Source: an uncultured Lachnospiraceae bacterium
Lineage (GTDB): Bacteria > Bacillota > Clostridia > Lachnospirales > Lachnospiraceae
Assembly: GCA_902789555.1 (NCBI GenBank)
Contig: CADAOF010000012.1
Span: 1-64,000 of the forward strand
Length of the DNA stretch: 64,000 nt
Direction of reading: 5' to 3'
Position numbers and translations under genes: made by a program. Below, piece by piece: positions 7,062 through 14,572 of this stretch; positions within the stretch are counted from its first letter, which is position 1; each line of letters opens with the position of its first letter. A model generated the notes under the pieces. That model did no database searches and was not told the origin of the DNA. It saw nothing but the letters and a program-made list of their open reading frames with translations.

Positions 7062-8399
7062 TCAGTCAAAGATCTGCCCGGGCAGTTTCAGCTTTTCCTT
7101 TGGCGGAAATGCCCTGTCGAATTCTTCCACGTCCGCGTCGGCGACGTAATATCCCTGCGGCGTCTGATACACGCCGGTGATCCCGTCCAGATATCCGGGG
7201 ATCAGTTCCCTGCAGAGGAAAAAGGAATCGTCCGCACCTTCCGGCAGATCGTGGTAGCGGATGCCGAAGTTCCGGGCATAGTCAAAGCCGCTGTGGCCGT
7301 AGAATCCGATATTGCCTTCAAACAGCACCGCGCCGAAGCCCATGGCTGCCGCCTTTTCCAGGGAGTAGTCCAGGATTTTCTTGCCGTAGCCTCTGCGCTT
7401 CAGCTCAGGGATGATGCCTATCGGTCCCATGGTCAGCACGGGCACCGTCCTGCCGTCGTCGGCACCTATCACCGTGCGCATGAACATGTTCTGGCCGATG
7501 AGGCGGCCGTCCTGCTCCATGACGAAGTCCAGTTCCCTGACGAAAGCCGGATCGTCCCGCAGCACGTGGATCACGTAGTGTTCGCTGCAGCCCGGGCGGT
7601 ACACGTTCCAGAATGACTCGCGGATGAGATTTTCCACTTCCCGCTCCTCTTCTTTCCTCTCCGGGCGGATGACGCAGCCGTTTTCCGCGTCACGCTTCTT
7701 CAGGTAAAACAGCCTTCTGGTCTCTGATTTTTCGCCTGGCCAGGCAAAATGCGTGAGCCTTTCAACGGAATACCAGGGTGAAAAGAGCTCCGCCCACTCG
7801 TCATCCGTCCGTGAGACGAGCCGGAGAACGCCGTCCATATAGAGCCGTCTGCCGTCCTTCAGTTCCAGGCCTCTTGCTTCTGCGGCATCCGGTGACAGAT
7901 AATAATTCAGCCCGATGATCACGCCGGCGTCCCGGGTCGTGATCTGCGCTGATTCACGGATGATCTCCAGGGCCGTTTCCTCGGGAACGACGTCCAGGAC
8001 GTTGGAGCAGATGAATCCGTCATACGTATTCTCCGGAATGCTGCCGAGCCACCGGCGGTCCGACCGGACGGCGTGCAGTTCCTGCCCCACGCCGTAAAGA
8101 AAAGCCCTTCGCTCTGCTGCCTGGACAGCCCCCGGAGCTGCGTCGGCCGCCGTCACGTCGGGACATCCGCTTTTTGCCGCAATGATCCCGGCCCACGCAT
8201 CGCCGCAGCCGTAGTCCAGCACTTTTTTCCTCTGCCCCAGTGAGCAGGCTGCTGCAAACAGCTTCTCAGAGGGGGCCAGGTCTTTCCAGCTCTCCGGCTC
8301 CGTTTCCTGCCCTTCCGCCGAAACTTCCTCCGACTGGGAAAAAACCTTATCCCAAAAATCGACCAGGGTCTGATCGTCCCGCTCGGTATCGCTGATCAT
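7062..8399 (-). CDS. Class I SAM methyltransferase fused to a GNAT acetyltransferase
   Basis: A 445-residue two-domain protein. The N-terminal half (about residues 40-215) is a class I methyltransferase: motif I is KVLDYGCGDAWAGIIAAKSG, followed by DVTAADAAPGAVQAA and FICSNVLDVVPEE. The C-terminal half (about 245-445) is a GNAT acetyltransferase with VLTMGPIGIIPELKRRGYGKKILDYS (acetyl-CoA loop) and FEGNIGFYGHSGFD. A protein able to methylate and acetylate could modify one substrate twice, but neither substrate is known. It is the first gene of the minus-strand operon with the Fe-S flavoprotein and a GNAT, about 88 bases downstream of a consensus promoter with a TetR-type operator. The frame is continuous, so the fusion is not an annotation artefact. 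Confidence 0.87.
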   Translation of the reverse strand: MISDTERDDQTLVDFWDKVFSQSEEVSAEGQETEPESWKDLAPSEKLFAAACSLGQRKKVLDYGCGDAWAGIIAAKSGCPDVTAADAAPGAVQAAERRAFLYGVGQELHAVRSDRRWLGSIPENTYDGFICSNVLDVVPEETALEIIRESAQITTRDAGVIIGLNYYLSPDAAEARGLELKDGRRLYMDGVLRLVSRTDDEWAELFSPWYSVERLTHFAWPGEKSETRRLFYLKKRDAENGCVIRPERKEEEREVENLIRESFWNVYRPGCSEHYVIHVLRDDPAFVRELDFVMEQDGRLIGQNMFMRTVIGADDGRTVPVLTMGPIGIIPELKRRGYGKKILDYSLEKAAAMGFGAVLFEGNIGFYGHSGFDYARNFGIRYHDLPEGADDSFFLCRELIPGYLDGITGVYQTPQGYYVADADVEEFDRAFPPKEKLKLPGQIFD

Positions 8400-8486
8400 T
8401 CTTCCCTTCTCTCCTTTTATGCGTGTTCAGCCATATTTCCGGCCGCGGTCTTTTTCCGTCTGCGGTCAACGGCCTTTCCTTCCCTC

Positions 8487-8515
8487 ATTATAGTGACCGT
8501 TCGGTCACCTGTCAA
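8487..8515 (-). promoter_or_regulatory. Promoter of the methyltransferase operon with GTGA-N8-TCAC operator
   Basis: On the minus strand, TTGACA (8515-8510), a 17-bp spacer and TATAAT (8492-8487) make a perfect sigma-A promoter for the operon starting at 8399. The spacer consists almost entirely of a palindrome GTGACCG-N2-CGGTCAC (8493-8508), a typical TetR-family site. It shares the GTGA-N8-TCAC form with the two sites in front of tetR at 2.8 kb. Confidence 0.85.
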
Positions 8516-8550
8516 GCCCGGCTCTGCCTGTTGGAGTTCGCAAGTTGCTC

Positions 8551-8582
8551 TTGACAAAATCGAACGTTTGTTCTAATATAAT
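8551..8582 (+). promoter_or_regulatory. SOS promoter with LexA box for the radical SAM / macrodomain / sirtuin operon
   Basis: TTGACA at 8551-8556 and TAATAT at 8574-8579 (17-bp spacer; an overlapping TATAAT is at 8577-8582) form a plus-strand promoter. The spacer contains CGAACGTTTGTTCT (8561-8574), which has the GAAC-N4-GTTC core of the Firmicute LexA/DinR box. A LexA dimer there would occlude the promoter, so the downstream operon is probably induced by DNA damage. Confidence 0.8.
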
Positions 8583-8644
8583 AATGAAAGGACGCTGTCA
8601 CTCCTCCGCGGCAGACCCTCAAACGACGACAGGAAACGCGCACG

Positions 8645-9523
8645 ATGCACTTTGTACAGGCAAAAGGAATACTGACCGGAAGCGGCGGCCGCTGCGGGAT
8701 GAATATTTACCGCGGATGCAGCCACGGCTGCATTTACTGTGACAGCCGGAGCCGCTGCTATCAGTTCACGCATCCCTTCGAAGACATCGAAGTGAAGCAG
8801 AATGCGCCGGAACTGCTGGAAAAGGCGCTGCGCGGCAAAAGAAAAAAGTGCATGATCGGGACCGGGGCGATGTCTGACCCGTACATGCACTGCGAAGAGC
8901 AGCTGCGGCTCACGCGAAGGTGCCTGGAGATCATCCGGAATTACGGCTTCGGCGCGGCCGTCCAGACCAAGTCGGACCGCATCCTGCAGGACATCGATCT
9001 TCTGGATGAGATCAACCGCAGCGCGAAATGCGTGGTGCAGATGACGCTGACGACCTGGGACGACACGCTCTGCGGCATTCTGGAGCCAAACGTCTGCCGT
9101 ACGAAGCGCCGGATCGAAGTCCTTGAGGAGATGCAGAAACGCGGCATCCCGACCGTCGTCTGGCTCACGCCGATCCTGCCGTTCATCAACGACACCGAAG
9201 AAAACGTCACAGCCATCCTGAACGAATGCGTCCGCGTGGGTGTTAAGGGCGTCATCGATTTCGGAATGGGGCTGACCCTCCGTGACGGCGACCGGGAGTA
9301 TTTTTACGCAGCGCTGGATAAGCACTTTCCGGGGATGAAGGAGCGCTACGTCCGCCGCTACGGCAATGCCTACGTTCTGCCGAGCCCGAATGCCGAGAAG
9401 CTGACGGAGATCTTCCGGAGGATCTGCGGGGAAAACGGCATCCTGTCAACACCGGAGGCGTGCTTTCGCTACCTGAACGAACTGCCGGAAAAATATCCGC
9501 AGATGAGTTTGTTTGATCCGTAA
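8645..9523 (+). CDS. SPL-family radical SAM protein
   Basis: A 292-residue radical SAM enzyme. MNIYRGCSHGCIYCDSRSRCYQF carries the C-x3-C-x2-C motif (Cys25, 29, 32) that binds the 4Fe-4S cluster used to cleave S-adenosylmethionine. The overall layout matches proteins annotated as SPL-family, related to spore photoproduct lyase, which reverses thymine dimer damage by radical chemistry. Many family members are not true SplB, and the substrate here is unknown. AGGAAA precedes the ATG. It is the first gene after a LexA-boxed promoter, with DUF1848 15 bp downstream, which favours a role in the DNA-damage response. It is not a complete match to classical SplB by eye. Confidence 0.85.
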   Translation: MHFVQAKGILTGSGGRCGMNIYRGCSHGCIYCDSRSRCYQFTHPFEDIEVKQNAPELLEKALRGKRKKCMIGTGAMSDPYMHCEEQLRLTRRCLEIIRNYGFGAAVQTKSDRILQDIDLLDEINRSAKCVVQMTLTTWDDTLCGILEPNVCRTKRRIEVLEEMQKRGIPTVVWLTPILPFINDTEENVTAILNECVRVGVKGVIDFGMGLTLRDGDREYFYAALDKHFPGMKERYVRRYGNAYVLPSPNAEKLTEIFRRICGENGILSTPEACFRYLNELPEKYPQMSLFDP

Positions 9524-9538
9524 GGAAAGTGAGACCGC

Positions 9539-10474
9539 ATGATCATCAATACCGGACAGAGAACGGATATCCCGGCCTTCTATGCCGAATGGTTTGCAAA
9601 CCGGCTGAAAGAAGGCTTTGTCTGCGTGCGCAATCCCTACGATCCGCATCAGGTCAGCCGCTACCGCCTGGATCCGTCCGTCGTGGACGTGATCGGTTTC
9701 TGCACCAAGAATCCTGCCCCGATGTTCCCCTACATGGATCTTCTGAAGGATTACGGCCAGTACTGGTTCGTCACCATCACCCCCTACGGACGGGACATCG
9801 AGCCGAATGTCCCGGACAAGCACCGCCTGCTGGACGATTTCCGGAGGCTTTCGGATACGGTCGGCGTGAATGCCGTCGGCTGGCGGTATGACCCCATCTT
9901 TTTTTCGGAGCGCTACACGGCAGAGTACCATCTCCGCGCCTTTGAACGGATCGCAGCGGCATTAGAGAGGTTTACAGAGACCTCCGTCATCAGTTTCATC
10001 GACCTCTACCCGAAGGTCCGGCGGAACTTTCCGGAAGCCCGGGAAGTCGCAAAAGACGAACGCCTGTCGCTCGGCAAAGAACTGATCGGCATCGCTGCTG
10101 CGCACGGGATGACGGTAAAGCCCTGTGCGGAAGGTGACGAGCTTGCTGCCTTCGGCGCCGACTGCGGCGGATGCATGCGGCTCAGCGATTATGAAAAAGC
10201 CATCGGCCGGCGCCTGAACGCCCCGAAAAGAAAGGGCGCGCGGGCAGAATGCGCCTGCTATCTTGCCTGCGACATCGGCGCATACAATACCTGCCGGCAC
10301 CTGTGCCGCTATTGCTACGCCAACGCGGAGCCGGCCGCCGTGATGGCGCAGAGCCGGCTGCACGACCCTGCTTCGCCCTTCCTCATCGGGACTTACCGGG
10401 AAGGCGACGTCATCCATGACGTCCCGCAGAAATCGTGGATCGACGGGCAGATGAGCCTGGATCTGGAGGCGTAA
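9539..10474 (+). CDS. DUF1848 protein with C-terminal cysteine cluster
   Basis: A 311-residue DUF1848 protein. The N-terminal body ([42 protein letters not shown], read in parts) is the family's conserved core. The C-terminus has six cysteines, at 238, 240, 244, 252, 256 and 259. The last three form C-x3-C-x2-C ([12 protein letters not shown]), identical in spacing to a radical SAM cluster motif but at the wrong end of the protein. Function is unknown in the family. Such proteins are frequently found beside SPL-type radical SAM enzymes, as here (15 bp apart), suggesting that the two act together. It lies in the LexA-controlled operon. Confidence 0.85.
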   Translation: MIINTGQRTDIPAFYAEWFANRLKEGFVCVRNPYDPHQVSRYRLDPSVVDVIGFCTKNPAPMFPYMDLLKDYGQYWFVTITPYGRDIEPNVPDKHRLLDDFRRLSDTVGVNAVGWRYDPIFFSERYTAEYHLRAFERIAAALERFTETSVISFIDLYPKVRRNFPEAREVAKDERLSLGKELIGIAAAHGMTVKPCAEGDELAAFGADCGGCMRLSDYEKAIGRRLNAPKRKGARAECACYLACDIGAYNTCRHLCRYCYANAEPAAVMAQSRLHDPASPFLIGTYREGDVIHDVPQKSWIDGQMSLDLEA

Positions 10475-10520
10475 GAAGCGCCGGCACCGGAGCAGAAAAA
10501 CGGAAAGGAGGGCGTTCGGC

Positions 10521-11373
10521 ATGAACCAGCAGGAACGTCTTGATTATCTCGTGGAACAGTTTAAGGAAGACTCGGTGCAGTACCGGGATCTGGAAACGCC
10601 GGCGGATGCCGAAGGAAAGAGGCGCTTTCTGCGCTCCCTCATGAACGTCCGGATGTCGAAAGCCCTGCCGCAGCGGGTCCTGGAAATTCAGGACGAGTAT
10701 CTGCGGGAACGCAACCGCGAAAAAGGGATCATAAAACTCAGCGACGTGCCGACGCTCGCCGATACGGGCAGCCGCCGTCCCTTTGCGGACAGGCTTTCCG
10801 TCTGGCAGGGTGATATCACAAGGCTGGCCGTAGACGCTATTGTGAACGCAGCCAATTCACAGATGCTGGGCTGCTTCGTTCCGATGCATACCTGCATAGA
10901 CAACTGCATTCACACCTTTGCCGGAGTCCAGCTTCGAGCAGAATGCAGCTGCCGGAGTCCAGCTTCGAGCAGAATGCAGCAGACAGATGAATCAGCTGCG
11001 AATCAAATACGGCAAAGATTATGAGCAGCCAACAGCCGTCCCGATGCTGACGGATGGCTATAATCTTCCGGCGAAGCATGTGATCCACATCGTCGGACCA
11101 ATCGTTTCCGGAAGGCTTACCGGGGCTCTCGAGGAGGAGCTCGCCGCCTGCTACCGGAACACGCTGGACCTCTGCGCGGCGAACGGCATCCGCTCCGTCG
11201 CCTTCTGCTGCATCTCCACGGGCGTCTTCCGCTTTCCGAACAAGCGGGCAGCAGAGATCGCGGTCCGAACCGTAACGGACTGGCTTACCGCTCATCCGGA
11301 CGGAACGGACCGGGTGATCTTAAACGTTTTCAAGGATGAGGACAGGGAATATTATGAGAAAGAATTATACTGA
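10521..11373 (+). pseudogene. Zinc-dependent macrodomain ADP-ribosyl hydrolase, frameshifted by a 31-bp duplication
   Basis: Without the extra 31-bp unit at 10919-10980 the gene would encode a 273-residue protein-ADP-ribose hydrolase of the zinc-macrodomain type. The 5' part (from 10521, after an excellent AAAGGAGG) has [34 protein letters not shown], with the ADP-ribose-binding NAAN and the Cys/His/Cys zinc residues of GCFxPxHxCIDN. The 3' part has YNLPAKHVIHIVGPIV and SVAFCCISTGVFRFPNKRAAEIA. The two copies of the duplication shift the reading frame by one, so the protein as read ends at 11024. Both halves join exactly at the shared [10 protein letters not shown]. The ORF from 10918 is only the shifted remainder. 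The sirtuin start lies inside the 3' end. Confidence 0.85.
10919..10980 (+). repeat. Exact 31-bp tandem duplication inside the macrodomain gene
   Basis: Bases 10919-10949 and 10950-10980 are identical 31-bp units. Each contains GGAGTCCAGCTTCGAGCAG. Because 31 is not a multiple of three, the second unit shifts the frame. Loss of one unit by slippage or recombination would restore a complete gene. Confidence 0.95.
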
Positions 11374-12274
11374 AACCGAACGGCTGAAAAAAGAACTTGA
11401 AACCGCCGACGCCGTCGTGATCGGTGCAGGCGCCGGGCTGTCCACTTCCGCCGGCTTTATCTACACCGGAGAGCGCTTCGAGAAATATTTCTCAGATTTC
11501 ATCGGCAAATATCAATATCACATCAAAGACATGTACTCCGGCGGCTTTTACGCCATGCAGCGGCCGGCTGAGGAGCTTTGGGCTTACTGGAGCCGGTATA
11601 TCTACATCAACCGCTATATGGATCCGCCGAAACCGGTCTACAGGGATCTGTTTGAACTTGTCAGGAATAAGGACTACTTTGTCCTGACGACCAATGTGGA
11701 TCATTGCTTCCAGAAGGCCGGATTCGATAAGCACAGGCTCTTCTATACGCAGGGTGATTACGGCCTCTGGCAGTGCAGCAAGCCCTGTCATGACAAGACC
11801 TATGACAATGAAGAGACCGTGCGCAAGATGGTCCTTGCCCAGGGATTTGCCATCGCGGAGGACGGCACGCTGGAGGTTCCGGAAGGTGCAGCCCTCAAAA
11901 TGACGGTTCCCACTGAGCTCGTTCCGCACTGCCCGGTCTGCGGTGAGCCGATGAGCATGAACCTCCGTGCAGACGATACGTTCGTGGAAGACGAAGGCTG
12001 GCATATGGCGTCTGCGGCCTACGCTGATTTTCTCAGGCGGCATGAAGGGCTGCACGTCCTCTTTCTGGAGATCGGCGTCGGGATGAACACCCCGGTGATC
12101 ATCAAATATCCCTTCTGGCAGATGACCGCCGGCAATCCCCGGGCTGTCTATGCCTGCCTGAATTACGACGGCGCTTACTGCCCGGCGCAGATCGCAGAGC
12201 GCTCGATCTGCATCGGCGGTGACAGCAGGGAAGTGATCCGCCGGCTCCTGCAGGACATAAAGAAACTTGAATGA
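11354..12274 (+). CDS. Class M sirtuin (SirTM-like NAD-dependent enzyme)
   Basis: A 306-residue SIR2-family protein. VVIGAGAGLSTSAGF (residues 21-35) is the NAD-binding loop and TTNVDHCFQKAG (112-123) carries the catalytic Asn and Asp. Where classical deacetylases have the catalytic His, this protein reads YTQGDYGLWQCSKPC, with Gln133. That substitution is typical of the macrodomain-linked class M sirtuins, which act as protein ADP-ribosyltransferases (family knowledge). Zinc ligands are Cys141, 145, 193 and 196. The start at 11354 lies 20 bp inside the macrodomain gene, so translation is coupled. The pairing with a zinc macrodomain supports a writer-eraser pair for protein ADP-ribosylation. 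No GcvH-L or lipoate ligase partner gene is visible nearby. Confidence 0.88.
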   Translation: MRKNYTETERLKKELETADAVVIGAGAGLSTSAGFIYTGERFEKYFSDFIGKYQYHIKDMYSGGFYAMQRPAEELWAYWSRYIYINRYMDPPKPVYRDLFELVRNKDYFVLTTNVDHCFQKAGFDKHRLFYTQGDYGLWQCSKPCHDKTYDNEETVRKMVLAQGFAIAEDGTLEVPEGAALKMTVPTELVPHCPVCGEPMSMNLRADDTFVEDEGWHMASAAYADFLRRHEGLHVLFLEIGVGMNTPVIIKYPFWQMTAGNPRAVYACLNYDGAYCPAQIAERSICIGGDSREVIRRLLQDIKKLE

Positions 12275-12355
12275 TCCGGCTTGCAGGTGTATGATAGGGT
12301 GCAAGAGGTTTTGCAGGCACTTTTAATCAGCTGTTTCTGTGCGGCGGCAGTTCTC

Positions 12356-13744
12356 ATGAAGAAGCACGATAAACAAGTTTTCAAAACGACACACTATTCG
12401 ACGGTCAGGATCATCATGCTGACGTTTCTTGCCGTCATCATGCTCGGCACCATGCTGCTGATGCTTCCGTTTTCCACGGCATCAGGGGAGTGGTGCCCTT
12501 TGCTTACGGCGCTGTTTACGGCAGCGACCAGCGTCTGCGTGACCGGCCTTGTCGTCGTGGAGACGGCTTCGTACTGGAGTTTCTTCGGGAAGATCGTCAT
12601 TCTGCTGCTGATCCAGATCGGCGGCCTCAGCATCGTGACTCTGTGGGCAAGGATGATGATGCTCCTCCGCAGGCGCTTCAGCCTCCGCTTTCACATGCTG
12701 CTCCGCGACTACTACAACATGGACAGTATGCAGGGCATCTTCCGCTTCATGAAAAGAGCCCTGAAGGGGACGCTCATCGCCGAGGGCGCCGGCGCCGCTT
12801 TGTACGGCTTCGTCCTCATCCCGCGGCACGGTTTTCTGAAGGGCCTGTGGCTTTCGGTCTTCACCTCCGTTTCCGCGTTCTGCAACGCCGGCATCGACAT
12901 TTTCGGACCGGACAGCATGATTCCCTTCCGGAGCGACCTTCCCATGAACCTCATCACCATGCTGCTGATCGTTCTGGGCGGTCTTGGCTTTTTCGTCTGG
13001 TTTGACGCTGCGGAGGCGTTCCGCGAATGTCTGAAGAAAAAGATCGGGATCCGGGGCTTCTTCAGCAGGCTCCACGAGCACACAAAGCTCGTTCTCACGG
13101 TCACGCTCATCCTCATCCTTTCCGGAACCTTCCTCGTTTACGTCGGGGAATGCCGCAATCCGGCTTCTGTCGGCGGCATGCGTTTCGGCGAGGGGATCCT
13201 CGCCAGCCTTTTCCAGTCGGTCACCTTCAGAACGGCCGGTTTTTCGACCCTGCCGCAGCAGGATCTTACCCCGTTCACCTGCTTTGCCGGCCTGTTTTAC
13301 ATGATGATCGGCGGCTCGCCCGCCGGGACGGCCGGCGGCATCAAAACCGTCACGGCGGCCATTCTCATCGTCAGCGCCGTTTCCTATGTCCGGCAGAAGA
13401 ACGAGACGGTCGTCTTCGGGAGAACGGTCTCGCACCAGCTGATCGCAAGGGCGATCGCCATCACGCTCGTCAGCACCTGCATGACCGCTCTCTTCATCGG
13501 GCTCCTGCTTCTGACGAACGACGTGCCGTTCCTCTCCGCCGTCTACGAAGTCTTCAGCGCGACGGGAACGGTCGGCCTGTCAAGAGCCCTGACGCCGTCG
13601 TTAAACCCGGCAGGGCAGCTGATCATCATACTTGCCATGTACAGCGGAAGGATCGCACCGATCTCAATGCTGATGTTTTTCATCACGGGAACCGGAAACG
13701 GAGATGCGCTCCGCTATCCGGACGGAAGGTTCCTGATGGGATGA
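12356..13744 (+). CDS. ktrB: Potassium uptake channel subunit, TrkH/KtrB family
   Basis: A 462-residue integral membrane protein with about eight to ten hydrophobic segments and four pore repeats. The selectivity-filter turns are TSVCVTGLV, SAFCNAGID, TFRTAGFST and SATGTVGLS, one glycine per repeat as in TrkH/KtrB. It takes up potassium together with the cytoplasmic RCK protein encoded 54 bp downstream. The start at 12356 (MKKHDKQVFKTTHYS) fits the family. An upstream ATG at 12281 is in frame but adds an unlikely leader. The length matches KtrB. It follows the sirtuin gene by 81 bp and may be co-transcribed. No c-di-AMP riboswitch was recognised upstream. Confidence 0.92.
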   Translation: MKKHDKQVFKTTHYSTVRIIMLTFLAVIMLGTMLLMLPFSTASGEWCPLLTALFTAATSVCVTGLVVVETASYWSFFGKIVILLLIQIGGLSIVTLWARMMMLLRRRFSLRFHMLLRDYYNMDSMQGIFRFMKRALKGTLIAEGAGAALYGFVLIPRHGFLKGLWLSVFTSVSAFCNAGIDIFGPDSMIPFRSDLPMNLITMLLIVLGGLGFFVWFDAAEAFRECLKKKIGIRGFFSRLHEHTKLVLTVTLILILSGTFLVYVGECRNPASVGGMRFGEGILASLFQSVTFRTAGFSTLPQQDLTPFTCFAGLFYMMIGGSPAGTAGGIKTVTAAILIVSAVSYVRQKNETVVFGRTVSHQLIARAIAITLVSTCMTALFIGLLLLTNDVPFLSAVYEVFSATGTVGLSRALTPSLNPAGQLIIILAMYSGRIAPISMLMFFITGTGNGDALRYPDGRFLMG

Positions 13745-13798
13745 CGGAACCAGGAGGCGCGGCAGCAGGACGCTCCGCGGGCAGAAAGGAATGACGAA

Positions 13799-14449
13799 AT
13801 GAAACAGAAAGCGTTTGCCGTCCTCGGGCTTGGCAGCTTCGGCATGGGCGCGGCGAATGAACTGATGGAAAGAGGTGCCGAAGTCCTGGTCGTCGACCGG
13901 AACGAGCGCCTGATCGAAGAAAACGCGAAACGCTTCACGCAGGCAGTCATCGCAGACCTGACGGATCCCGAAGCCATCGGGCAGCTCGGCCTCGGCAGCA
14001 TGGACGCCGTCATCGTCGACATGTCACAGGACCTGGAAGCAAGCATCATGTGCGTCATGGTCGCTAAGGAAAAGGGCGTCCACCGCGTCATTGCCAAGGC
14101 GGAAAACAAGAGAAAAAGCGATATTCTGAAAAAAGTCGGGGCCGACCAGATCGTCTTTCCCGAGCAGGAAAGCGGCACCCGCACGGCGTTTCAACTGATG
14201 TTCCCCGACATCCTGCGCTTCTTCGACCTTACGAGCGACCTGGTCATCGTGGAGATGCAGCCGCGCGAAGAATGGTGCGGCAGGACGCTTCTCGAACTGG
14301 AACTCCGGAAAAAGCACGGGATCAACGTCATTGCCTTCCGCAGGGGCGATAAGGTATACGACGTCCGCAGCGAGTCCGACATGATCCGAAGCGGCGAATC
14401 GATGCTGATTGTCATGACGAAAGATAATCTCGAAACGCTTGAGGCATGA
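13799..14449 (+). CDS. ktrA: Potassium uptake regulatory subunit, TrkA/KtrA family (RCK)
   Basis: A 216-residue cytoplasmic gating subunit. The RCK-N Rossmann domain starts FAVLGLGSFGMGAANELMERGAEVLVVDRNE, with the nucleotide-binding GLGSFG and an acidic residue ending beta-2. An RCK-C domain (about residues 135-216) ends GESMLIVMTKDNLETLEA and in this family binds regulatory ligands such as c-di-AMP. It forms a ring that gates the KtrB pore. It is transcribed with ktrB. GAAAGGAATGACGA before the ATG supplies the ribosome binding site. Confidence 0.93.
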   Translation: MKQKAFAVLGLGSFGMGAANELMERGAEVLVVDRNERLIEENAKRFTQAVIADLTDPEAIGQLGLGSMDAVIVDMSQDLEASIMCVMVAKEKGVHRVIAKAENKRKSDILKKVGADQIVFPEQESGTRTAFQLMFPDILRFFDLTSDLVIVEMQPREEWCGRTLLELELRKKHGINVIAFRRGDKVYDVRSESDMIRSGESMLIVMTKDNLETLEA

Positions 14450-14485
14450 GCTGAACGGCTTCCGCGCTGACACGTAAAGAAAGGC

Positions 14486-14540
14486 TTGATTTTCTTCTCC
14501 GGGGCAGTTATGATATCTTAGTGGTTAGTTGATGCTAACC
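14486..14540 (+). promoter_or_regulatory. Promoter with DtxR/MntR-like operator before the HMA-ZIP operon
   Basis: TTGATT (14486-14491), 17 bp, TATGAT (14509-14514) form a promoter. Just downstream, GGTTAG (14523-14528)-N6-CTAACC (14535-14540) is a perfect inverted repeat containing the TTAG-N6-CTAA core of DtxR-family metal-repressor boxes. A metal-bound repressor there would block transcript initiation, tying the HMA and ZIP genes to metal status. Confidence 0.65.
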
Positions 14541-14572
14541 GTAAGAAAGCAAAACCCCCGGAGGATGAAACC

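Noticed and set aside
10918-11373. A separate gene starting at 10918
   Set aside because: It begins inside the 31-bp duplication, without a ribosome binding site, and is the shifted 3' half of the macrodomain gene.
12275-12355. c-di-AMP (ydaO-type) riboswitch before ktrB
   Set aside because: The 81-bp gap is too short and shows none of the conserved elements.
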